From assembly GCA_009781575.1 (NCBI GenBank), contig WQXW01000122.1:1-5995 (forward strand): a stretch of 5,995 bases of DNA. Direction: 5' to 3'. The translations under genes and the position numbers were made by a program. The notes beneath the pieces are model-generated. The model had not been told where the DNA came from and made no database searches. It was given only the letters and a program-made list of their open reading frames with translations. Of the stretch, positions 1 to 5,989 are shown piece by piece. The DNA comes from Solirubrobacterales bacterium (GTDB lineage: Bacteria; Actinomycetota; Thermoleophilia; Solirubrobacterales; Solirubrobacteraceae). The first letter of the stretch is position 1. Every line of letters starts with the position of its first letter.

Positions 1-46
1 GGCGGCGGCGGCTGAGCGTACCCGCAAAATGCGCCGGCGCCCGCCC

Positions 47-138
47 CGGCGGTGCCGGTCGAGCAGCGGCCGTGTCGTTTTTTGTTTTGGGGATTGGTTC
101 CGCGCGGAACGAATCCCCTTTTTGAATCCCCCAACGGC
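47..138 (+). repeat. 92-bp direct repeat, copy 1, with internal palindrome
   Basis: This block recurs at 2112-2203 in the same orientation, 2065 bp away. Mismatches fall only at 52, 70, 74, 75 and 117, so 76-116 is a 41-base perfect match. It reads, in order: a CGGTCGAGCAGCGG segment, a T-rich stretch TTTTTTGTTTTGGGG (79-92), a palindrome, TTTTT, then a second AATCCCC motif. The AATCCCC at 112-118 and 125-131 are direct repeats 13 bases apart, and GGGGATT at 89-95 is their inverted partner. Low T content everywhere else makes this block stand out in base composition. A frame is open through both copies, but three of the four substitutions in the shared part change codons, so I read it as non-coding. 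Bases 1-46 hold GC-rich sequence with no gene I can support. Confidence 0.9.
89..123 (+). terminator. Palindrome plus T-run, terminator-like hairpin in repeat copy 1
   Basis: Bases 89-118 form an inverted repeat in which 14 of 15 positions pair, the exception being 96/111. The centre is the perfect 14-mer GTTCCGCGCGGAAC (97-110). It is followed directly by TTTTT (119-123), the layout of a Rho-independent terminator for a plus-strand gene lying left of the window. The stem has essentially no loop, so the RNA hairpin would have to open its GCGC centre, and the palindrome could equally be a protein-binding site in DNA. It sits 82 bases before the exporter start, so it could also attenuate or insulate that operon. 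Function is inferred. Confidence 0.45.
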
Positions 139-192
139 CCCCACACGAGTGATGCGCCGCCGTGGTCACCGACGCAGCCACGCGCCGCACCC

Positions 193-198
193 TACGAT
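193..198 (+). promoter_or_regulatory. Putative -10 box for a leaderless exporter mRNA
   Basis: TACGAT fits the TANNNT pattern of actinobacterial -10 elements and ends six bases before the GTG at 205. A transcript starting about seven bases downstream would begin on the start codon itself. No Shine-Dalgarno sequence precedes that GTG, which agrees with leaderless translation. I see no convincing -35 element near 170-176. A single TANNNT match is weak evidence in itself; its spacing and the missing ribosome site are what support it. Confidence 0.35.
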
Positions 199-204
199 CA
201 TCGG

Positions 205-1100
<896 letters not shown>

Positions 1101-1104
<4 letters not shown>

Positions 1105-1994
1105 GCACCGATCACACATCTCCGGGCACCGCCGGGGGCGGCGGGGGCGGCGGCGAGGCCACTGCGGGGGCGGCGCTCGCGCAGCCGCCCGCCACCGCCG
1201 CTGGCGCGCTCGCTGCCGGCCGCCGCATGCGGCGGCTCGAGCCGGCCGCGGTGCTGGGTGTGATGAGCCGCGACGTGGTGCTGTTCGGGAGCTACTGGAA
1301 GGCCACCACCTTCTCCTCGATCGTCCAGCCCATCGTGTACCTGCTCGCCTTCGGGCTGGGGTTCGCGCGGTTCGTGCCCCACCTCCTGCACGTGCGCTAC
1401 GTCGAATACATCGCCACCGGCATCGTGGCCACCGCGGTGCTGTTCGCCTCGGCCTTCCCCGGGATGTTCAACACCTTTGTGCGCTGGCAGTTCCAGCGCA
1501 CCTACGACGCGATGCTGGCCGCGCCGGTCGACGTCGAGGAGCTGGTCACCGCCGAGGTCACCTGGATCTCCGTGCGCGCCGGCGTCTACAGCGTCGCGCC
1601 GCTGATCGTGGGCATCGCCTTCGGGCTCACTCCACGCCCCGGCATGCTCCTCGTTCCGCTGATCGGCTTCGTCGCCGGCTTCGGCTGGGCGTGCTTCGGC
1701 GTGCTGATCGCCGCGGTCGCCAAGACCATCGACAACTTCAACTACGTCACCTCCGCCGTGCTGACGCCCCTCTTCCTGGTCGCCGGCACCTTCTACCCGA
1801 TCTCCCAGCTCCCCGCCGGATTCAGCACCGCCGCCCACTTCAACCCGCTCTACCACTGTGTGCAGCTCGTGCGCGACGCCTCGCTGGGCACGCTCCGCCC
1901 GGCCGACCTGGTGTCCGCCGGCGTGCTGATCGCCTTCGCGTTCCTAACGTGGCGCCTGGCGATCTGGCGGCTCGGGCGGCGGCTGATCGACTGA
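1101..1994 (+). CDS. ABC-2 type exporter permease, NodJ/DrrB-like
   Basis: Integral membrane subunit pairing with the ATPase just upstream; the two would form a dimer-of-dimers exporter in the cytoplasmic membrane. The 297-residue product starts at an ATG overlapping the ATPase stop by four bases. Residues 1-45 are a low-complexity Gly/Ala tail with seven consecutive Gly (12-18), followed by basic RRMRR. About six hydrophobic spans follow, near 70-92, 103-122, 160-175, 182-205, 216-235 and 269-286. The region FQRTYDAMLAAPVDVEELV (131-149) and the late TPLFLVAGTFYPISQLPAGF (222-241) match the ABC2_membrane pattern in NodJ/DrrB proteins, where a short FP-x-x-x-LP helix precedes the last span. 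The Gly-rich head is longer than I expect for the family and is probably disordered in the cytoplasm. Export direction is firm for the family; the cargo is unknown. Confidence 0.92.
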
Positions 1995-2005
1995 CCCACG
2001 CCGCC

Positions 2006-2107
2006 GGGGCAGGGGCCAGGGCCGGGGCAGGGGCCAGGGCAGGGGCAGGGGCCAGGGCCGGGGCAGGGCCGGGGGCAAGGGCAGGGGCCAGGGCCGGGGC
2101 CGGGGCA
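2006..2107 (+). repeat. G-rich hexamer array (17 x GGGGCC/GGGGCA type)
   Basis: Seventeen contiguous six-base units, all variants of GGGGCC, GGGGCA, AGGGCC or AGGGCA plus one slipped GGGCCG, start 12 bases after the permease stop. Each unit carries a run of three or four G, and the array has no T at all. All G-runs lie on the plus strand, which is the exporter's mRNA-like strand. That number of closely spaced G-tracts exceeds the four needed for an intramolecular G-quadruplex in DNA or in the 3' end of the exporter mRNA. Strand slippage is the likely origin, and copy number may vary between strains. No protein-coding reading is plausible. Confidence 0.92.
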
Positions 2108-2111
2108 GCTG

Positions 2112-2203
2112 CGGCGCTGCCGGTCGAGCAGCGGGCGTTGCGTTTTTTGTTTTGGGGATTGGTTCCGCGCGGAACGAATCCTCTTTTTGAATCCCCCAAC
2201 GGC
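2112..2203 (+). repeat. 92-bp direct repeat, copy 2, with internal palindrome
   Basis: Second copy of the block at 47-138, same orientation, 87 of 92 bases the same. Differences are at 2117, 2135, 2139, 2140 and 2182. In this copy CGTTG (2136-2140) can pair with CAACG (2197-2201), giving an outer five-base stem that the substitutions at 74 and 75 destroy in copy 1. The two copies exactly bracket the exporter operon. No transposase, integrase or target-site duplication is visible beside either copy, so it looks like a dispersed palindromic element (REP/BIME-like in style) rather than the ends of an insertion sequence. Confidence 0.9.
2154..2188 (+). terminator. Palindrome plus T-run in repeat copy 2; likely exporter operon terminator
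   Basis: The inverted repeat at 2154-2183 has the perfect core GTTCCGCGCGGAAC (2162-2175) and is followed by TTTTT (2184-2188). Compared with copy 1, one outer G-C pair becomes G-T, which is still allowed in RNA. It lies 160 bases after the permease stop and reads correctly as a Rho-independent terminator for the plus strand. On the minus strand the hairpin is followed by an A-rich run, so it would not work as an intrinsic terminator for the convergent gene. Confidence 0.5.
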
Positions 2204-2291
2204 GCCTGCGACAGGTGTGTTCGAGCCCGCGCCAGATTGCGCCCGTGCGGCCGGGCCCAAGCGGGCATGGGCACTTCGATCGATTTGATCG

Positions 2292-2308
2292 GGCGCTATG
2301 CGAGCGCC
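2292..2308 (-). terminator. Short hairpin after the quinone oxidoreductase gene
   Basis: GGCGCT (2292-2297) and AGCGCC (2303-2308) form a perfect six-base stem with a five-base loop, 33 bases beyond the stop of the minus-strand oxidoreductase. No U-run follows on that strand, so intrinsic termination would be weak; many high-GC actinobacteria do use such hairpins without U-runs. In DNA this rich in G and C a six-base stem is also expected by chance, hence the low score. Confidence 0.2.
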
Positions 2309-2341
2309 ACACTCCGTCCGCCTCGGCCGATCCGGGGCGGC

Positions 2342-3340
2342 TCAGCTCCGACCCGTTTCCAGCACCACCTTGCCCGTGGCGCGGCGGGCCTCGAGCAGCG
2401 CCAGCGCCTGCGCCGCGCGCTCCAGCGGCACACGCTCACCCACGATCGGACTGACCACGCCCGCTTCGGCCATGCGCTCGAGCGCCTCGCCGATCTCGCG
2501 GCAGAGCTGCGGCTTGGACATCGCGTAGGCGCCCCATCCCGCGCCCACCACCGCGGTGTTGCCCAGCAGCAGCCGGTTGACCCTCACCTCCGGGATGGAG
2601 CCCGCGGTGAAGCCGACCACGATCACGCGACCGTCCTCACCGAGCGCGCGCAGGCTGTCGGTGAACCGCTCGCCGCCCACCGGGTCCAGCACGAGATCCA
2701 CGCCCCCGCCCGACAGCTCCTTCGCCTGGTCCTTCCACGGCTCATCGGAGCGCAGCACGTGGTCGGCGCCGACGCGCCGCGCCACCTCGCGCTTCTGGTC
2801 GCTGGACACCACCGCGATCGTGCGCGCGCCCAGGCCGCGCGCCACCTGCAGCACCGCGGTGCCCACCCCGCCGGCCGCGCCGTGCACGAGCACCCACTCG
2901 CCCTCGCGCAGCCGCCCGCGGCGCGCCAGCGCGAAGTAAGCGGTGTGGTAATTGAGCACCAGGCCCGCGCCCTGCGCAAAGTCCAGTGCGCGCGGCAGCG
3001 CGAAGGTGAGGTACGCCGGCGCCACCGCGACCTCCGCAAAGCCTCCCAGGGCGCAGAACGCCGCCACGCGGTCGCCCTCGCGCAGCTCCGAGCCTCCCGG
3101 CGCGCTTCTCACCACGCCCGCGACCTCGCCCCCCGGCACGAACGGCAGCGGCGGCTTCAGCTGGTAGAGGCCACGCGTCTGGAGGAGCTCGGGAAACGAC
3201 ACGCCCGCGGCGTGCACATCGATCACCACACCCTCGCCCGGCGTGAGCATGTGTGAGGGCTCCGGCTCCGGCTCGGGCAGGTCCACCAGGCGCAGCGCCG
3301 ACTCCGGGCCGGTGAGCTCGACGATCTGGACCGCCCTCAT
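2342..3340 (-). CDS. Zinc-less quinone oxidoreductase (MDR superfamily, QOR-like)
   Basis: Predicted cytoplasmic NADPH-dependent reductase of quinones or enones, 332 residues from the ATG at 3340. The GroES-like domain fills roughly residues 1-120, with AAGVSFPELLQTRGLYQ (44-60) and PFVPGGEVAGVV (66-77) typical of the family. The nucleotide-binding Rossmann domain follows, with HGAAGGVG (153-160) as the dinucleotide loop and SS at 179-180 where NADPH users often have a small or polar residue. NRLLLGN...GAGWGAY (255-272) is also a QOR hallmark. The Cys/His zinc ligands of true alcohol dehydrogenases are absent. A run EPEPEPSHMLTPGE (23-36) makes the second strand region a few residues longer than usual. 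A TTG at 3349 could add MAR; I prefer the ATG because family members commonly begin MRAVQ. It follows the lipoprotein gene by 37 bp. The true substrate is not determined by sequence. Confidence 0.92.
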   Translation of the reverse strand: MRAVQIVELTGPESALRLVDLPEPEPEPSHMLTPGEGVVIDVHAAGVSFPELLQTRGLYQLKPPLPFVPGGEVAGVVRSAPGGSELREGDRVAAFCALGGFAEVAVAPAYLTFALPRALDFAQGAGLVLNYHTAYFALARRGRLREGEWVLVHGAAGGVGTAVLQVARGLGARTIAVVSSDQKREVARRVGADHVLRSDEPWKDQAKELSGGGVDLVLDPVGGERFTDSLRALGEDGRVIVVGFTAGSIPEVRVNRLLLGNTAVVGAGWGAYAMSKPQLCREIGEALERMAEAGVVSPIVGERVPLERAAQALALLEARRATGKVVLETGRS

Positions 3341-3348
3341 GCGCGCCA

Positions 3349-3354
3349 AGACTA
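3349..3354 (-). promoter_or_regulatory. Putative -10 box before the oxidoreductase gene
   Basis: On the minus strand TAGTCT (3354 down to 3349) lies eight bases before the ATG at 3340, and no Shine-Dalgarno sequence is visible. This is the spacing for a leaderless transcript and would give the oxidoreductase its own promoter inside the gene row. The box would overlap the alternative TTG start at 3349, a further reason to prefer the ATG. Evidence is one short motif plus spacing. Confidence 0.25.
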
Positions 3355-3366
3355 TTGATCCGGCGG

Positions 3367-3380
3367 TGATCGATCGATCA
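3367..3380. promoter_or_regulatory. Perfect 14-bp palindrome, candidate operator
   Basis: TGATCGATCGATCA equals its own reverse complement. It overlaps the lipoprotein stop codon (3378-3380) and ends 12 bases before the putative -10 of the oxidoreductase, so it would cover the -35 region. That is a common place for a repressor or activator site. It is also part of a local cluster of GATC sites, so a simple-sequence origin is possible. Confidence 0.3.
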
Positions 3381-3983
3381 GACGGTGATCGCTGAGATCG
3401 CCCGCTCGATCGTGGGCGCCTCCGCGCGCCATGCGCCGGGCGGCGCCGCGCCCACGATCACGTCGGCCCCGCCCGAGCCCGACACCAGGCAGGCGATCTC
3501 GATGTAGCGCGCGCGTGTGATCGTCGTGTAAGAGTCCTGTACACACGCGCCACGGCCGTCGCGGAAGCGCAGCGCGCGGGCCCACGCGCGGAGTCGCACG
3601 TCGGTGTCGCCCTCACCCCGGTTGTGGCGGACGCGGAATGCGCCCCAGCTCCGCTCGCGCTCACCGCCCTGTCGCGGCGTGATGTTGAGATACCCCAGGT
3701 AGCGCCCGTGGGGTGTGCGCAGCGCGGCCGACGCAGTGCCCCCATCGCCCGGCAGCGCGCGCCAGCTGGACGGATAGGCGAGCGTGGCGCCGTCCGAGAT
3801 GCGTGTCACGCGCCAACCCACGCCCACCGCGACAGGGTGCAGCCAGCCGAAGCGGCCCGCCGACTGCACCCTGCCCCTGCCATTCGGGCCCGCCGCGCGA
3901 GGCGCGGCGATAGCGCTGCTGCAGCCCCCGGCCACGAGGGCGAGCAGCAGCGCGACTGCACCTCGCTCAGAAGTTGCCGTCAC
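3378..3983 (-). CDS. Predicted lipoprotein of unknown function
   Basis: 201 residues from a GTG at 3983. The N-terminus MTATSER is followed by the hydrophobic run GAVALLLALVAGG and Cys21, a lipobox-like site; Ala rather than Leu at -3 makes it slightly off consensus. The mature protein would be anchored outside the membrane. Residues 56-201 look like one compact alpha/beta domain: a GWRVTRISDGATLAYPSSW opening (56-74), strands around 94-102 and 157-168, and a last helix TIERAISAITV. Cys147 and Cys165 flank the SYTTITRARYIEI strand and could form a disulfide. I do not recognise the family; the W...YPSSW opening recalls PsbP/LpqN-like lipoprotein domains, but that is only an impression. The gene overlaps the His-rich gene by 17 bp, so translation is probably coupled. 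No Shine-Dalgarno is visible, and the start is the best in-frame choice giving a signal peptide. Confidence 0.72.
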   Translation of the reverse strand: MTATSERGAVALLLALVAGGCSSAIAAPRAAGPNGRGRVQSAGRFGWLHPVAVGVGWRVTRISDGATLAYPSSWRALPGDGGTASAALRTPHGRYLGYLNITPRQGGERERSWGAFRVRHNRGEGDTDVRLRAWARALRFRDGRGACVQDSYTTITRARYIEIACLVSGSGGADVIVGAAPPGAWRAEAPTIERAISAITV

Positions 3984-4200
3984 CGTCGCTCGGGCCGCCG
4001 TTGTTGTCACTGTCTTTGTCACCGCCGTTGTGCTGCGGTATGCCCGACGAGTGACTGGGGGACGAATGGTGCATGGCGTGATGGTGCTTGTGTTTGCTGT
4101 GGTGCGAGCTGGCCAGCGCGGTCGCCGGCGCGAACCCTGCCAGGGCCAGCACCGAGATGGCGGCCGGCAGGCGGCTGGAAAACAGGAGTCTGATCGACAT
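3967..4200 (-). CDS. Small secreted His-rich, Asp-tailed protein
   Basis: 77 residues from the ATG at 4200, with a good ribosome site (GAGAGGA, six bases before the start). Residues 1-30 are a signal peptide: Arg near the start, the hydrophobic stretch AAISVLALAGFA, and an ATALA cleavage site before Ser31. The mature part is only about 47 residues. It has ten His within residues 33-57 (including HHSKHKHHHAMHH) and then an acidic tail DKDSDNNGGPSDGDGN (61-76). The DxDxDNxG pattern resembles the Ca-binding loops of EF-hand and thrombospondin type 3 repeats. Binding of Zn, Ni, Cu or Ca outside the cell is the simplest inference, but no function is established. It lies upstream of and overlaps the lipoprotein gene. 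No Cys is present. I do not recognise a named family. Confidence 0.82.
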   Translation of the reverse strand: MSIRLLFSSRLPAAISVLALAGFAPATALASSHHSKHKHHHAMHHSSPSHSSGIPQHNGGDKDSDNNGGPSDGDGNF

Positions 4201-4378
4201 GAAGGTTCCTCTCTGACAGCGCGGCGCTTCGGGCGCGCCGGCGGTGGACTTGGGGTTCGAGACGAAAGACGCCACAGCGCGCGCGTCCTTCCCTGAGCGC
4301 CCGCCATCGATGGCTGCGCGGCGCACTCCTCGCGGCCCTCCGCCGGAGGAATCACGCGCCTCGCGGCGCGCCATTCTG

Positions 4379-5350
4379 TCAGCGGGCCGTCCCCGGTGCG
4401 CCACCCGCGCCGAGCGCCACGCGCACGGTGATCGCCCACGGGTCGACCAACTCGACCGCCCCGTCCTCCTGCACGCGCCCCTGGAGCCCCGCCACGCGCG
4501 CCCGGGCGCCCAGCTCCTCGAGCTCGCGCCGCTCGCCGACCAGCACCGTCCAGCGGCGCAGGCCCGCCGCGTCGGGCCCCATCGGTCCCACGCCGCTCCC
4601 CCGCCAGGTGTTGAGCGCCAGGTGATGGTGGTAGTCGCCGGCCGCCAGGAACGCCACGCTTCCCATCACGGCCGTCGGCTCGAATCCCACCACGTCGCGG
4701 TAGAAGCGCACGCCGCGCTCGATGTCCCCCACGTGCAGGTGGATGTGGCCCACACGCAGACCCGCCGCCGCCCGGGGCGTGGGAGCCTCTCCCTCGACCG
4801 TCGCCAGCAGCGCGGACAAGTCCAGCGGCCGCGGTCCGCCGCGCGCGAACTCCTCCTCGAGGGAGATCCACCGCTCGCGCGGGCGATCCGCGGCCAGCTC
4901 GAACCCGTTGCCCTCGGGATCGGCCAGGTAGATCGCCTCGTGTGTGCCGTGGTCACTGGCGCCCTGGATCTGTGCACCCTCCCGCTCCACGCGCACCAGC
5001 GCGTGCGCCAGCTCCTCCCGGGAGGGGTACAGCAGCGCCAGGTGGTAGAGACCCGCGCGGCCTCCCTCCCGGCGCGCGTCCCCGCGCTCGTGCACCACCA
5101 GCAGATCCTCCTCACCCGCGCCGAGCGCCGCCACGCCGTCGCCCGTGCGGCGGCGGACCTGCAGCCCCAGCGCCCCGGTGTAGAAATCCAGCGCGCGCTC
5201 CAGGGCGGCCAGCCAGAGCTCGACCGGGCCCAGGCGCGTGCCGGCCGCCAGGCGCGTGCCGGCCCCCGGGCGCGTGCCGGACGCCGGGCCCGTGCCGTCT
5301 GCCGGGCCCGTGCCGTTGCGCACTGTCTGCGCGTCGTCGCTCATCGCCAT
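4379..5350 (-). CDS. Two-domain VOC protein, CatE-like (catechol 2,3-dioxygenase type)
   Basis: 323 residues, built from four beta-alpha-beta modules of the vicinal-oxygen-chelate fold. Module 1 is near 40-88, module 2 at 98-156 (GLYHLALLYPSREELAHAL, then DPEGNGFELAADRP), module 3 at 199-248 (GHIHLHVGDIERGVRFY, then GDYHHHLALNTW) and module 4 at 264-312. The GHIHLHV and YHHHLALNTW motifs are those of Bacillus CatE-type proteins. These are Fe- or Mn-dependent extradiol enzymes cleaving catechols, or close relatives. His204 and one of His241-243 are likely metal ligands. I do not see the usual Glu in the last strand (DPWAITVRV), so ring-cleaving activity is not assured. Residues 12-41 are a hexapeptide repeat (GTGPAD, GTGPAS, GTRPGA, GTRLAA, GTRLGP) not expected in the family. 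ATG at 5344 is an alternative start. It begins 3 bp after the collagen-like gene stop, probably translated by coupling. Confidence 0.85.
   Translation of the reverse strand: MAMSDDAQTVRNGTGPADGTGPASGTRPGAGTRLAAGTRLGPVELWLAALERALDFYTGALGLQVRRRTGDGVAALGAGEEDLLVVHERGDARREGGRAGLYHLALLYPSREELAHALVRVEREGAQIQGASDHGTHEAIYLADPEGNGFELAADRPRERWISLEEEFARGGPRPLDLSALLATVEGEAPTPRAAAGLRVGHIHLHVGDIERGVRFYRDVVGFEPTAVMGSVAFLAAGDYHHHLALNTWRGSGVGPMGPDAAGLRRWTVLVGERRELEELGARARVAGLQGRVQEDGAVELVDPWAITVRVALGAGGAPGTAR
5231..5320. repeat. Five tandem 18-bp units inside the VOC gene
   Basis: Units start at 5231, 5249, 5267, 5285 and 5303, each with a conserved core GGGC(G/C)CGTGCCG or a close variant. They encode the GT(R/G)xxx hexapeptide repeats at the N-terminus of the CatE-like protein. 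Because 18 is a multiple of three, changes in unit number keep the frame. The two leftmost units are the most alike, suggesting the latest duplication was at that end. It reads as a slippage-derived extension ahead of the folded domain. Confidence 0.85.
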
Positions 5351-5353
5351 CGC

Positions 5354-5950
5354 TCAGGAGGTCGGTGCGCAGACCGCCTCGACCGTGACCGTGGTTTCCG
5401 TCAGCGCCGCGCCCACGCCTATCTCCCACCCCTTCGGCGGGTTGCCGCCGATCGGGATCGAGATCAGCAGCGGATGACCGTTCCCATCGCCGCCCCCTCC
5501 GGTGGCGATCGCGCCCGGGGGACAGCTGATCGTCGCGTCGCCGTTCACATCCGCCTTCACGGTGGCCTGCGCGATCGTGGTCCTGGGCAGCGTCGACGGC
5601 CCCGCGGGGCCCTGCAATCCCTGCCCGCCCTGCTTACCCGGCGGTCCGGGCTTGCCCTGCGATCCGGGCTTGCCCTGCGGACCGCGCGGCCCCGAACCGC
5701 GCGCGCTGCCCGCCGGACCGCGCGGTCCCTGCGCACCGGGCGGGCCCTGGATGTTCCAGCTGATGTGCCGGTCGCGGCGCGCGCAGTGAGCCCGCAGATA
5801 GAGCCCCCCGCCGTGTCTGTGCACGCACGCCGTGATCGTCGAGGGGCCGCCGCGCGTGGCTGCCAAGGCGCCCGCCGCCGCGCCCGTGGCGAGCAACGCG
5901 CTCGCCCCGAACACCACCGTCCGAGACAGCTTCACCGATGGGAATCTCAT
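5354..5950 (-). CDS. Secreted collagen-like (Gly-X-Y) protein
   Basis: 198 residues from the ATG at 5950, preceded by AGGAG eight bases upstream. Residues 1-31 form a signal peptide with basic KLSR and an Ala-rich core ending GALAA. A short head (36-68) has Cys42 and Cys56 and ends HISWNIQ, the usual lead into collagen repeats in actinobacterial secreted proteins. Residues 69-119 are 17 triplets of Gly-X-Y ([13 protein letters not shown]..., GKPGPPGKQ) with one break at RGS (84-86). The C-terminal domain (120-198) carries [12 protein letters not shown] (142-153), GW at 174-175 and VEAVCAP, a pattern common after collagen-like stretches in this group; Cys143 and Cys194 may pair. Such proteins are thought to trimerise and act at the cell surface or in the matrix; the ligand is unknown. 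It is the first gene of the visible minus-strand row. Confidence 0.88.
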   Translation of the reverse strand: MRFPSVKLSRTVVFGASALLATGAAAGALAATRGGPSTITACVHRHGGGLYLRAHCARRDRHISWNIQGPPGAQGPRGPAGSARGSGPRGPQGKPGSQGKPGPPGKQGGQGLQGPAGPSTLPRTTIAQATVKADVNGDATISCPPGAIATGGGGDGNGHPLLISIPIGGNPPKGWEIGVGAALTETTVTVEAVCAPTS

Positions 5951-5989
5951 GTGCCGCGCTCCTCTCTCGCCTCTGGATGCCCAGCGCGG

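Larger units (their letters stand above)
1995..2341. other. Convergent intergenic spacer, repeat-filled
   Basis: This 347-bp stretch separates the exporter operon (plus) from the quinone oxidoreductase (minus), which run toward each other. It holds a G-rich hexamer array (2006-2107), the second copy of the 92-bp repeat (2112-2203), and about 138 bp of mixed sequence with a short hairpin (2292-2308). Frames open across it on both strands give Pro/Arg/Ala/Gly-only or repeat-derived peptides without start signals, so I see no gene here. Confidence 0.8.

Noticed and set aside
52..204. Upstream in-frame extension of the exporter ATPase through the repeat
   Set aside because: It translates the 92-bp repeat, whose second copy is intergenic, and adds about 50 residues before the normal family start.
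2006..2107. CRISPR array
   Set aside because: Units are contiguous hexamers without spacers.
1840..2312. Minus-strand open frames across the G-rich array and repeat copy 2
   Set aside because: They encode Pro-Ala/Pro-Gly repeats read from the hexamer array; no ribosome site and no conserved motif.
4337..4349. CCTCC-GCC-GGAGG hairpin between the CatE-like and His-rich genes
   Set aside because: A five-base stem with a three-base loop and no U-run is expected by chance here. The remaining 4201-4378 gap shows no convincing promoter; only the His-rich gene's ribosome site is clear.
3984..4871. Long upstream extension of the lipoprotein frame
   Set aside because: It runs out of frame over the His-rich and CatE-like genes with low-complexity Arg/Gly/Ala sequence; the GTG at 3983 gives a proper lipoprotein signal.
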